Assembly (NCBI GenBank): GCA_052258065.1
Contig: JBQQPY010000002.1
Location: 620,001-684,000 of the forward strand
Length of the DNA stretch: 64,000 bases
Direction: 5' to 3'
Source of the DNA: JBQQPY01 sp052258065
GTDB taxonomy: Bacteria > Pseudomonadota > Gammaproteobacteria > Enterobacterales > Enterobacteriaceae
The position numbers were made by a program, and so were the translations under genes. This document shows positions 39,438 through 50,416 of this stretch, piece after piece. The notes beneath the pieces are model-generated. The model ran no database searches and was not told the DNA's origin. It saw nothing but the letters and a program-made list of their open reading frames with translations. Positions within the stretch are counted from its first letter, which is position 1; each line of letters starts with the position of its first letter.

Positions 39438-40640
39438 TAGTGTCTTAAGGCGTAAAAATAACGCTTGCACAGTATCTGTCGTCAAAGCTGAAATAAATTT
39501 TCTAAAATGGAATAATAAACAATACATTATTACTTTTATCTAGGAAAGAAAAAAGCAACTGTAAATGTTAGTCAGCAAGGAAAAGTATGCCGAACAGAAA
39601 GTTGTGAATGCATTGATTTTATTTCATTATGAAAGATTAATTAGTAGTGAAGCATAAGCTGACATTTTACAAAAATGCCTTCAGGACCCATCGGGTCAAG
39701 CGTTTTTTTCGAAGAAGGGCTTCAGACAGTCCCGAGCCGTAAACTGCGCAGACGAGCGTATTACCGTATTCTAGATGATGATGCTAGAGCACGTTTAATT
39801 GCGCTAACTTGCAGCGAGCTACCAGATGGGCAAGAGCACTAGATCTTGCAAACTGCTTCCTAATAAAGCTATGAAACTACAATACGTCAAAACGATCTGA
39901 CCTGAAACAGTAAAGCGCATGCTAAAAAATAACCTGAAACCGTGAGCAAAATCAGCCTTGTGATACCGACATAAGCGAATTCTGCATTTATTTCGGCTAT
40001 GAAGAATATTCTGGACGTGTATCGGCGGCCCTATAATCTGACGCATCCATTGTTTTAGATGAGCAAGCCCCTCGTCAATTAATTAGAGATACATGCATAT
40101 CACTGCTGTTAAGGCCTTGAAACCCTGATCAATAGGACTATAAACACAAACATCTAGGCGTATTTAATTTCTTTATGGCTAGCAAGCCGTTGATGGGCCT
40201 CGGCTAATCAAATCAAATAACTGAGCCTAGAAACAAGGTCGATTAATTTCAATTTCTTAAAAATATCTCAACACAGTATCCTTATGCACACCGAATTACA
40301 CTGGTCATGGATAATCTTAACATCTATACCTCAGGTTCATTATACTTATCTTTTTAGCCGGGTCAGACCAAGGCTTTATGGAATTGTTTTTAATTCATTC
40401 ATACATCCAAGTATGATAGTTAGCTAAACATGCGAAAATCGCACTCAATGTACTAATCGGACAATTTCTGAATCATCATATTGATAAGATTGAGATATTT
40501 CGAAGTAATGCCTCCGCTTAGCAAAGACATCGGGATTAGATAAATAGCAAAATCGTTTGGCATTATCGATACTGATATCGCTTGTATCAAGCTCAAGCGT
40601 TTTTATCCATCATTTCATATTTGATTTAACACCAAGAAAA
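39438..40640 (+). mobile_element. IS630-family fossil (type a), near full length
   Basis: Begins at a CTAG with TAGTGTCTTAAGGCGTAAAA, the same left end as the copy at 54392. QKVVNALILF-like sequence is near 39600-39650, the KPSRRAYYRILDDDARARLIA region near 39740-39810, then fragmentary IYAFFRRW and DEQAPRQLI-like pieces, up to the RFYPSFHI end near 40610. No ORF survives. Confidence 0.65.
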
Positions 40641-40804
40641 AAGAACTATATTTAATATTGATGGGGTGTCAAAACATGAATAGTTTCTATTGTGCTGTAG
40701 CTGACTCTAGATCATATTAAGTCATTGAATATATTCATATCCTTTAGTGTTATGGCTATTAAAATAGCCACCTAGCATCGTTTTTACCGCAGGATAAAGG
40801 AAAA

Positions 40805-42233
40805 CTATTTCTTTTTTCCCCTTTCGTATTAAGCAGATCAGTAATGGTGCCTTCATAAACTTCCGCCGCCAGACCCACCGATTCATACAGCGTGGGGTGT
40901 GCATGGATAGTCAGCGCAATATCTTCCACATCGCAACCCATTTCGATTGCCAGGCTAATTTCGCCTAATAGCTCACCGCCGTTGATGCCGACTACCGCTC
41001 CACCGATCACCCGATGGCTTTTTTCTCAAAAATCAGCTTAGTCATACCATCCTGGCAGTCGGAAGCGATAGCGCGGCCGGATGCAGTCCACGGGAAAGTG
41101 GCGATTTCATAGATAATACATTTTTCTTTCGCTTCTTTTTCCGTCAGACCGACCCAGGCCACTTCCGGCTCCGTATAGGCGATAGATGGAATTACTTTCG
41201 GATCAAAATAGTGCTTCTTGCCAGCGATAACTTCCGCTGCTACGCGTCCCTCGGAAGTGCCCTTATGCGCGAGCATCGGCTGGCCGACGATATCACCAAT
41301 AGCGTAGATATGCGGCACATTGGTACGCATTTGTTTGTCGACACAGATAAAATTACGCTCGTCCACCTCTATCCCAGCCTGGCTGGCATCTAGTAATTTA
41401 CCATTCGGCATGCGGCCGATAGCGACCAAGACGGCGTCATAGCGCTGCGCTTCTAACGACACTGTCCTCCCTTTCATGCAGACATACACGCCGTCCTCTT
41501 TAGCTTTCACCGCAGTAATTTTTGTTTCCAGCATTAGGTTGAAATCGGCACTGATGCATTTAGTAAAGACTCTAACCACGTCTTTATCGGCAGCCGGAAT
41601 TACCTGATCGAACATTTCCACGATATCAATTTCCGATCCAAGCGCGCGGTAAATAGTAGCTATTTCCAGACCGATGACTCCACCGCCTATCACCAGCAGG
41701 CGCTTCGGCACGCTGGTTAGAGCGAGCGCATCAGTGGAATCCCATACCCGGGGATCATCATGAGGAAGAAATGGCAGCTGGATCGGGCTGGAGCCAGCAG
41801 CAATGATGGCATTGTCGAAGGTGACGATTGTCGTGCCGTTTTCGTCTTCCACCTTCAGGGTATTAGGATCAGTAAATTTACCGTAACCATTTACTACCTT
41901 GACCTTACGCGCTTTAGCCATACAGCTCAAGCCGGCGGTCATCTGATTGACTACTTTTTCTTTCCAACTGCGTACTTTGTCAATATCGGTTTTCGGCGCA
42001 CCAAAAACAATACCGTTATTGCTTAGCGCCTTGGCTTCTTTAATGACTTTAGCAATGTGCAATAACGCCTTGGAGGGAATACAGCCTACATTTAGGCAAA
42101 CCCCGCCGAGTGTGGAATAGCGCTCTACTAAGACGGTCTCTAGACCTAAATCCGCACAACGGAATGCAGCGGAATACCCGCCTGGTCCCGCTCCAAGCAC
42201 TACGACCTGAGTTTTTATTTTAGTACTCATCAT
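40805..42233 (-). pseudogene. lpd: Dihydrolipoamide dehydrogenase (E3), frameshifted twice in A-runs
   Basis: FAD enzyme that reoxidises lipoyl groups of the pyruvate and 2-oxoglutarate dehydrogenase complexes. The start MMSTKIKTQVVVLGAGPGGY, the redox-active disulfide GGVCLNVGCIPSKALLH, the NAD-binding GGGVIGLEIATIY and the FAD-binding AIGDIVGQPMLAHKG are intact. After TKLIFEKK the frame shifts: the A-run at 41019-41024 has 6 bases, and 7 would give EKKSHRVIGGAVVGINGG. The dimer-interface active site IALTIHAHPTLYESVG follows. A second A-run (40812-40817), also with 6 bases where 7 would give KGEKKK-stop at 40805, hides the normal end. Corrected length is 476 residues (E. coli 474). As read, translation ends at 41007 without the essential interface domain. 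Confidence 0.9.
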
Positions 42234-42464
42234 TAACCTCTTAGTTGATTATCCGACGGGTCAGGCGTCTATTTATCGTGTATGTTTGCATAACGTGCGG
42301 CATCCACCGAGATGCTTCCATCTCGCATAGTTTAGAAAAATGTTAATAGACTACAAAACATGTGACGATAGCGCATGTTTAGTCAGTATCGCCGATCATA
42401 GCCTTTCACCTCTGACGGAGACACAGAAACAGTCAGATCAGCGAGCGGGCTGGCCCGATTTTAC

Positions 42465-43620
42465 ACTATATATTAAATGACGAATAATGACGGATAAGGA
42501 CGCTTGAGCTTGATGCAAGCGTTATCAGTAGTGATACGCCAATTAATCTTAGCGTTTATCTTGTTGCGTTGCGCATGCCAAGCAGTGATTTCACTTTGCA
42601 CTGCCTCAATCTTGTCAATATAACGATTCAGGCAGTCTCCAATCAATACATTGATTTCAATTTCTGCTATGTTTAGCCAAAAGCCATGTTTAGATGTATA
42701 AAAGAATTCAAAATAATCTGATGAAATCTTAGTCTTATTCAGCGGAAAGGCTGAATAGAACAAACCTGGCTATAGATATCTAGATTGTCTATGACTAGCG
42801 TAATCCAATGTGCGTAAGGATATTGTATTGAGATATCTTTAAGAAAGTTGGTCCAATCGATTCTGGTTCTATTCTTAATCACTTTGATTGGTAACGATCT
42901 ACTAACGGGCTCACTGGCCATAAAGACATTTTACACTACCATCCGTTTATGTTCATAATCGTCTTGAGCAGGTTTTACAGGCCTCAACGTCTTAGCGTCA
43001 CGCGTGTTCGCCCAATCAATTAACAAGAAGGCTCTCATCGATGCAAAGCACCGGATGCATCGGATCATAGAGCCGACGATATACGTTGAGCACACTTCTC
43101 TATAGCCGCAACGAATTCGGCATTGGCTTCTGGCGCTATAATCCAGCTTCGCCTTGTCGACGGTTTCAGTTTATTTTTTAGTGTGCGCCTTACTGTTTTA
43201 TGTGAAATTGCTTAGACGTATTGCAGTTCGACTGCCTTATCGGCAAGCAGTTACAAAATCGACTATTCCCGCTTTTCTGGTAGCTTGCTGCAACTTAGCT
43301 CAATTAAATGCGTTTCGATATCATCATCCACATTACAATGCAGCCATACACACATTTAGTCAGTTTATGACTCATGACTACCTCAAGCACTTCTTCAACA
43401 AAAAGCTAAATCTGATCGATCTTGCGGGAACCTATTTATACAATCCAAGCTAATGCGTCGCCATTTAGTAGCTTTGAACTTCTAATTGATGCATCATCAT
43501 TTAATAAAATCAATTCAACCTTCTATCTGGCATGCTTTCTCTTACTAACTAACCCTACAGTTGCATTCTTCTTCCCGACATAAGAGTCATAATGTCTTTT
43601 CTATTCCTCTACTATTGAAT
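42465..43620 (-). mobile_element. IS630-family fossil (type a), near full length
   Basis: The clearest minus-strand copy: 42473-42763 reads GFWLNIAEIEINVLIGDCLN, RYIDKIEAVQSEITAWHAQR, then INAKINWRITTDNACIKLKR and YPS. 42739-42921 reads RTRIDWTNFLKDISIQYPYA, with DNLDIYS (catalytic Asp). The N-terminal part reaches 43600. The frame is broken several times. Confidence 0.75.
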
Positions 43621-44634
43621 GAGAGCTCAATCAGTCTTGGGCAGTAAAACTCCATTGCAGTTTATGAATATTGGTATAAGGTCTTAAAAAGTAATCATAC
43701 TCCGTTCCGGGATCTCAGACCCATAACCTGAGAGAAGATAGTGATGGACGAGAAAGTGATCAGGCGCAATCGCCATCAAGCTAAACTTGGGCTGGCCCAG
43801 AGCTACATCGCATGAGGAAATGGTGCACAACAGATAACATGGTTAGCGTAGCAGCGTGCCTGCACTATTTTTCGCCTTTAGCAGCTTCTGATGCTGGTTT
43901 TAAAGGCTAATCATGAGCTCGTTATATTGGGTAACCCACCTCTGGGCCGGAAAGCTTACAGATCTTCTTTTATAGCTAGACTCTCCTGTATAGCGAGAAA
44001 ATCTTCCACTTTGGTCAGCTTCTCCGCCAAAGAGGAAGCAGATCCGATGACGGGCATAACTTTCTGTATCGGCTCTATCACTAACTTAGCGTAGGGTTGT
44101 ATGCAAGCTTTTTTTGCAAATCTTCAGGCTGCTTAAGGCGCGGCGCCAGGTATCGTCTGACTGTTTTTAGCACGAGCAAATTGGGAATAAGCATCTTCAA
44201 AGCGCCGCCGGCCTACGCAAGCGTCTGCTGATAGGACACGAAATCTTGCCGGACGCTAATTCTGTTTATCTTATTGCAGACCGGTACAAGCGAATAATTA
44301 ACCGAGCTGAGAAATTTATCGCTAAAGGTTTGCAAAATCTAATAGTCATCAGCGTAAGCGCCAAATTACTTCTTTTGCGCAGCGCTCAGAGTGGGGATGC
44401 GTTCACCGCTTGGCAAAATCGTATTTTGCAAGAATTGTATAAAAACTTGCTGCTGTTGTGGCTCTTTATCGCCGCAGCCTGTCAACTGACAGACGATAAG
44501 CAACGTAAAAAGGATCTCCGGCAGCGTCCGATAGAGGCTAGGCCTACGCGCTCCCTTAAAGTCATAACCTTTATGCCTTGTAAAAGGCAGATCATTTTCC
44601 CAATTTAGGTACTGACTTCGCCTTTACTAACTGA
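43621..44634. other. Decayed region between IS630 fossil and glyS
   Basis: 43630-43700 is a short plus-strand IS481 end (GCAGTAAAACTCCATTGCAG). The rest has moderate GC and open stretches, the longest 44246-44608 on the plus strand (120 codons, MPDANSVYLIADRYKRIINR...), which I do not recognise and which may be a relic or a chance ORF. Confidence 0.35.
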
Positions 44635-46704
44635 TTAATGCAGCAGCGAAATATCCGCAACCTGCAAGAACAGCTCGCGCAACTGCGCCAGCAACCTAAG
44701 GCGATTCACTCGCACCCTGCTATCCTCTGCCATTACTATAACGCCAGCAAAGAAAGCATCTACGGGCTCACGTAATGCTGCAAGCTCCAGCAGTGCATCT
44801 TGATAACGACCGGCCTTAAACATCGGCTGCAGTTTTTTATGTAATATCACTAAATGGGTCGCCAAGGTAATTTCTGCCGGCTCTTTAAGTAACGAAGCCT
44901 GAAAACGCGCGTGGTTTAAATTGTCAGATTTACGCAAAATATTTGATACCCGCTTGTTGGCTTCTGCCAGCGCAGCGGCTTCCTCTAGAGTGCGAAAATA
45001 GCTGACTGCCCGTACCCGATTGTCGAAATCCACTGGGCGTGTAGGGCGACGTGCCAGCACCGCCTGAATGGTGTCGAGGCTGTGTCCTTTCTCTTGATAC
45101 CAGGCGCGGAAACGGCTGAGCATGAAGTTGATAACTTCCTCCACCACCGCGTCGTTAGTAAGCTTTTCACCATACAGGCGCACCGCCCCTTCCGTCAACG
45201 TCTGCAAGTCGAGGGGTAGCTGTTTTTCCACGATGATACGCAGTACGCCGAGAGCGGCGCGGCGCAGGCCGAAAGGATCTTTATCACCTTTAGGATACTG
45301 GCCGATACCGAAAATACCGGTCAGCGTGTCCATCTTATCGACGATAGCAACCGCGCAGGACACGAGCGTTGTGGGAAGCTCATCGCCGGCGAATCTCGGC
45401 TGATATTGCTCTTTTTGCGCCAGCGCCACCGCTTCCGGCTCGCCGTCATGTCGGGCATAATGCATGCCTATCACGCCCTGGGTGTCGGCAAATTCAAACA
45501 CCATATCGGTTATCAGGTCGCATTTAGATAACAGCGCGGCACGTGCTGCTTGTGATGCGTCCGCGCCAATTTGGGAGGCTATCGAGTCCGCTAAGGCTGC
45601 CATACGATCGCTCTTCTCGCGCAGGGTGCCAAGCTGCTTTTGGAACAGCACCGTATCCAGGCGTGACAAACGCTCTTCCAACCGCTGTTTGCGGTCGGTA
45701 TTAAAGAAGAACTCCGCATCCGCTAATCGCGAGCGCACAATCTTTTCATTGCCAGCAATAATCTGCTGGGGATCCTTCGACTCGATATTGGCTACAAAGA
45801 TGAAGTATGGCAGTAGGTTGCCCGCTGCGTTATACACCGGGAAGTATTTTTGGTCATTCTTCATGGTGTAGACTAGCGCTTCGGACGGCACTGCCAAGAA
45901 ATTTTCTTCAAAACGAGCGGTAAGAACCACCGGCCATTCCACTAGCGACGTGACTTCTTCAAGCAAGCTATCGCTCAGATCGGGCATGCCGCCTAATTTT
46001 TTTGCCGCCGCCGCTACGCCTCGGCGGATCGTTTCTTTGCGCTGAAAATAGTCAGCCATTACCCGGCCACGCGCCAGCAAAACCTGCGGATACTGGTTCG
46101 CATGCTCGAGACCGATTTCCTGCTCACCCATAAAGCGGTGCCCGCGCAGAAGACGATCAGCCTCAATGCCAAGCACTGTGCCCGGTATGACGCTGTCGTC
46201 TAGAAGTATCGTCACGGTGTGCACGGGCCGAATGAATTGAGTATCGCTCTCGCCCCAGCGCATCATTGTCGGGATCGGCAGCCTACCTAACGCACAGCGA
46301 ACTATATTGCACAGCAGGGCCTGCACTCGCTGGCCCTTTAGCCGAGCGCGGTAGACCATCCATTCGCCTTTTTCAGTTTTAATACGTTCGGCTTGGGTCA
46401 CTGTAATGCCGCAGCGGCGCGCCCAGCCCTGGGCCGCTTTAGTAGGGTTACCGTCATCGTCAAATGCCTGGGCTACGGCCGGGCCGCGCTTTTCAACGTC
46501 ACTATCGGCCTGGTAACCGTCGAGCTCGGCGACCTTGACTGCCAGCCGGCGTGGTGAGGCAAACCAGCTCACTTTACCGTGGCGAATGCTGACCGCATCT
46601 AGTTCACCGCTAATTTGAGCGGCGAAAGCTTCAGTCAAATTACGCAGCGTCTTTGGCGGCAACTCTTCTGTGCCGATTTCAACCAGAAAAGTGTGTTGCG
46701 TCAT
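44635..46704 (-). CDS. glyS: Glycyl-tRNA synthetase beta subunit
   Basis: Beta subunit of the alpha2-beta2 GlyRS, needed for tRNA recognition. It is 689 residues, identical in length to E. coli. It begins MTQHTFLVEIGTEELPPKTL and contains the MRWGESDTQFIRPVH motif and an HD-like region (HYARHDGEPEAVALAQKEQY), with the C-terminal anticodon-binding segment (DSRVRVNRLRLLAQLRELFL). The frame is intact. It lies 9 bases after the glyQ stop, so the two form one transcription unit in the usual order. Confidence 0.97.
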   Translation of the reverse strand: MTQHTFLVEIGTEELPPKTLRNLTEAFAAQISGELDAVSIRHGKVSWFASPRRLAVKVAELDGYQADSDVEKRGPAVAQAFDDDGNPTKAAQGWARRCGITVTQAERIKTEKGEWMVYRARLKGQRVQALLCNIVRCALGRLPIPTMMRWGESDTQFIRPVHTVTILLDDSVIPGTVLGIEADRLLRGHRFMGEQEIGLEHANQYPQVLLARGRVMADYFQRKETIRRGVAAAAKKLGGMPDLSDSLLEEVTSLVEWPVVLTARFEENFLAVPSEALVYTMKNDQKYFPVYNAAGNLLPYFIFVANIESKDPQQIIAGNEKIVRSRLADAEFFFNTDRKQRLEERLSRLDTVLFQKQLGTLREKSDRMAALADSIASQIGADASQAARAALLSKCDLITDMVFEFADTQGVIGMHYARHDGEPEAVALAQKEQYQPRFAGDELPTTLVSCAVAIVDKMDTLTGIFGIGQYPKGDKDPFGLRRAALGVLRIIVEKQLPLDLQTLTEGAVRLYGEKLTNDAVVEEVINFMLSRFRAWYQEKGHSLDTIQAVLARRPTRPVDFDNRVRAVSYFRTLEEAAALAEANKRVSNILRKSDNLNHARFQASLLKEPAEITLATHLVILHKKLQPMFKAGRYQDALLELAALREPVDAFFAGVIVMAEDSRVRVNRLRLLAQLRELFLQVADISLLH

Positions 46705-46713
46705 CGCTTCCTC

Positions 46714-47628
46714 TTATTGCTCATTCTTTTTGCACATCGGGAAACCCAGCGCTTCGCGTGAGGCGTAATAGGCTTCCGCCACGGCTTTAATCAAGGTACG
46801 GATTCGCAGGATATAACGCTGGCGCTCCGTAACTGAAATCGCCTTACGGGCATTCAGCAAATTGAAGCTGTGCGCCGCCTTGAGGATGAGCTCATAGGCT
46901 GGCAGCGGCAGCGTTTTTTCTAAGGCCAGCAGAGCTTGTGCCTCTTTTTCGTACTGCTCAAAACAGGTAAACAGAAAATCCACGTTAGCATATTCAAAAT
47001 TGTAGATAGATTGCTCGACTTCATTTTGATGAAACACGTCGCCATAGGTAGTGCTACCCAGAGGGCCATCGCTCCAGACTAGATCATATACGCTGTCGAC
47101 AGTCTGTAGACACATTGCCAAACGCTCAAGCCCGTAGGTGATTTCCCCCGTGACCGGCCGGCATTCCAGCCCGCCTACTTGCTGAAAATAGGTAAATTGC
47201 GTGACTTCCATGCCGTTTAGCCAGACTTCCCAGCCCAGCCCCCAGGCCCCCAATGTCGGGTTTTCCCAGTTATCCTCTACGAACCGAATATCGTGAATAG
47301 TAGAATCTAAGCCAACTTCTCTCAGCGAACTGAGATATAATTCTTGAATATGCTCCGGCGAAGGTTTGATGATAACCTGAAACTGGTAATAATGTTGCAA
47401 CCGGTTCGGGTTCTCACCGTAGCGGCCATCAGTAGGACGACGCGAAGGCTGTACGTAGGCGAGGGCGATGGGCTCTGGACCAAGCGCTCGTAGGCAGGTC
47501 ATAGGATGGGAAGTCCCCGCGCCGACTTCCATATCTAGCGGCTGGATCATGGTGCAGCCCTGACGCGCCCAGTAATCCTGGAGCGTCAAGATTAATCCCT
47601 GAAAGGTCTTAGGAGCAAACTTTTGCAT
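46714..47628 (-). CDS. glyQ: Glycyl-tRNA synthetase alpha subunit
   Basis: Catalytic (class II aminoacylation) subunit of GlyRS. The ATG at 47628 (MQKFAPKTFQGLILTLQDYW) aligns with E. coli and gives 304 residues (E. coli 303); an in-frame ATG at 47643 would add MCEFN and cannot be excluded, because no strong Shine-Dalgarno precedes either. The motif region TSHPMTCLRALGPEP, RFVEDNWENPTLGAWGLGWE and VGGLECRPVTGEITYGLERL are intact. It is followed by glyS. Confidence 0.96.
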   Translation of the reverse strand: MQKFAPKTFQGLILTLQDYWARQGCTMIQPLDMEVGAGTSHPMTCLRALGPEPIALAYVQPSRRPTDGRYGENPNRLQHYYQFQVIIKPSPEHIQELYLSSLREVGLDSTIHDIRFVEDNWENPTLGAWGLGWEVWLNGMEVTQFTYFQQVGGLECRPVTGEITYGLERLAMCLQTVDSVYDLVWSDGPLGSTTYGDVFHQNEVEQSIYNFEYANVDFLFTCFEQYEKEAQALLALEKTLPLPAYELILKAAHSFNLLNARKAISVTERQRYILRIRTLIKAVAEAYYASREALGFPMCKKNEQ

Positions 47629-47643
47629 GTTGAATTCGCACAT

Positions 47644-48370
47644 ATTGCATGTGAATTTAATGGGGAGACAGCATTATACCCTCTAACGTTCAGATATACA
47701 GCCAACATCCGGTAACAATTACGAATACGCGTTGCAGATTTAACGTGAAGAGTCAGCGGCGCGATGATTCATCAAACCGTAGAAGGGTCTATGCAATCGG
47801 ATTCACAGAGGGGTATTTCCTATTTCAACTGCTGCCGGCGGCATAGTTATGCTGTAGCTTGAAAGCACCACCCGCGTGCATCTTTTATTCCAGCTTCCTA
47901 CTTGCCAGGAGAGTCTGCCGTCAGTGCGCAATAAATATCTACATACTGCTAGTACCTGGGTGATGGGGCGAGAAACTACCCTTACCGGCTTTATCAGCGT
48001 GTTGCGTGACAAGGCAAAAGCACTGTTCGTAGCGTTTTCGCATTAGCCCGGCAGCGCAGAGCCACGCGCAGCAGGCTTCCAAAGCTGACGCTGCAAGTTT
48101 GCCAAGTCAAGCGTAAAGCCTGCTTATTTTATCAGCACAGCAGATTTATCCGGATCAAAGTGATGTGTTGATTAATAGTCATTTATATAAATCCGCTCCG
48201 GCAGATTTACGCTGACGTCTGGAGAAGAATTTTACCTTACTGCGTCTGACAGATTAAGCCACGACAATATACAGCAACATATTCAGAAATATACAGCAAC
48301 ATACTCAAACACCGGCGAACGTGGTGGCCCTCATCGGCGCCGGCCGTAAGGCAGATAGCCGTCATGCAGC
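47644..48370. other. Decayed region upstream of glyQ
   Basis: A plus-strand trace at 47860-48045 (HLLFQLPTCQESLPSVRNKY, then LHTASTWVMGRETTLTGFIS and VLRDKAKALF) has coding-like composition with frame breaks, but I cannot name it. At 48267-48310 a 22-base unit (ATATACAGCAACATATTCAG and two more bases) is repeated twice in tandem. Confidence 0.4.
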
Positions 48371-48374
48371 ACCT

Positions 48375-49180
48375 AATTTAGGAATAAAAGAGAGTGAAAG
48401 ATTAAAAAATAAAATCAATTAGTTATAATCAAAAAAGGCTTCTTACTCGTAATTAAACCCGGTTAGAGTAAGCAATTTTGTGAGACCAGACGTTCCATCT
48501 CTAAACTTAGAAGAAACCTGAATTGCGGATCAAAAATTGATGCGTATTCTGATTTTATGCTGACGCTTATTAATAAGTCTTATAATCTAACCTTATCTGA
48601 AATAGAAACCTTCTTAAAAGTTCCTTCAGCATTTAAACGAGTCTTGCTGCTCTGTCTTGCTGTTTCAGCGCCATATGATAACCGTTAGGAAATATTTTAC
48701 GCAGCACTAAAAAAGAGCAAAACGATGTATGCTCCGAAAAGTATTGAATTTTGACCAGAAAAGAGATAAATCATCTAACCTTTTGCGCTGGAAAACAAGA
48801 TGTTACTGTGCTTCTGGCCTGATGCAGCACAGATGTAAAGCTTTTGTAAGAATATAAGCGATTGTTTAATGATTTAGGTCAAAGCCACGATGGACAGAAG
48901 GTGAATATTTTGTTATTTTTAATACCGTGTAAATATGATATTGTTAATTGATTCCACTCATCTACTCAGAAAACAAGAAATAAATTGTAGTAATATCCGC
49001 TAACCTAAGTGATCAAATGCTATAGAACCATTATTCTACACTTTATTTTTCTTTTCAGAACTTGACGGCATTCCAAGGCTCTAAATTTATTACTGCTTTT
49101 GCAGATAAATCAGCATAATTACTCCCCACACTAGCATCCGTAACCTTGATAACAAGCCGGTCGAGCGGCTAATTGGTAGA
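48375..49180. other. Repeat B and unassigned AT-rich DNA
   Basis: 48375-48470 is a repeat B copy. 48480-49180 shows no gene or known repeat; pdhR, the normal regulator gene before aceE, is not recognisable anywhere before aceE. Confidence 0.4.
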
Positions 49181-49184
49181 GGAA

Positions 49185-50330
49185 TCTGTAAAACCATAAT
49201 TCCACACCTAAATTAGAAATAAATAAAAAATCAGTGAAAATTAAAAACAAATAAAATTAATCAATTATGACTAACTAAGGCTAGTTACTTGCTTAATCCC
49301 GGATTATTGTATAAATCCTCAGTGGATAGCCCTGTGCATAGCAAGATGGCTACTGCGAAATATAGTTAAGAGAAAAATATCATGATGATCAGACTCTATA
49401 GTCAGGCAACCATAACACCTAAAATCAGAGCTGCTCTTCAGGCAAGCAACGAGCTAGCATATACTCTAGCTAAGCGTTATGGCATCTCTGAACTGACTTT
49501 CCCTAAATGGGGAAAAGATGGCGTTGAGAATCATGCCTATGTTTTTCTATCGTTTGCAGACGACGCTATCGCGTGCTAAGGAATCAGTAGTCGTTTCCCT
49601 GCGGAAGACGATTTTTCTCGGACTGGACGATCTGTTGGCGGTCATACCTGCATTCTTAAATCCAGACGTATCTCGATCTGCCCGGATCGCTGTTTAAGCA
49701 GGAATAGATTAGAACGTTTTCGTAATACCAAGGAGACAGCACTAAAACTAAAGCACAAAGCATTTAAAAAATATACGTTTGGTTACCTGCATGTTGATGC
49801 TAAATATCTTTCACAAATTCAAAATGAAACCTGATGACGCTATCTTTTTATGAGCATAGTTCGAACGAATAGATGGATTTTTATCTGTCTCTACAAAGCC
49901 AAAGCCGCAGCTAATTCGCGACGTTTCTTGCACTCTTAGTCGAGTGTATCCAATGTCTATTGATGAGGTAATTACAGACAATCGCAAAAAATTTACAGAT
50001 CGTCTTTTTGACCTGCGAAAACACTCAATTATCGGGTAACATGAATTCAACCGCTTATGGACAGAGCTTGATATAAAACACCCTTTTAAATCACCGACGC
50101 ACTCACAAAAGAATGATACAATTGAGCCAACTAATGGACGCATAGAAGATGTTCCGTAAAGTCATAATTTCTATTCTAGTAAAAAGCTGAAAATCACACT
50201 TCACCGATATTTCTAGCGCTATAATCAGGCATTGCCTGAATCAATATGAGGCAATAAAACTCTATTGCAGTCTATAAAATATTTGTAAAATATAATATCT
50301 AAATTATTAGAAAACAATAATACATTTCAG
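49185..50330 (+). mobile_element. IS481-family fossil, the most complete copy
   Basis: Repeat B (49185-49300) and a leader are followed by the transposase start at 49382: MIRLYSQATITPKIRAALQA, then SNELAYTLAKRYGISELTFP (helix-turn-helix). The core and PQTN regions run to about 50250, ending near 50330, less than 90 bases before aceE. Multiple frameshifts and a DNRKKFTDRL-like catalytic region with stops show that it is dead. Confidence 0.75.
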
Positions 50331-50416
50331 GATATAATATCTATAATCTGATGGCTAGAGCATAGGAAGACAGGCTCCAACTAAACAAATATTAAAGATA
50401 GATAAGGAACACCACC

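Noticed and set aside
44246..44608. 120-codon ORF downstream of glyS as an intact gene.
   Set aside because: No ribosome binding site or family match; flanks are decayed, so it is treated as an unassigned relic.
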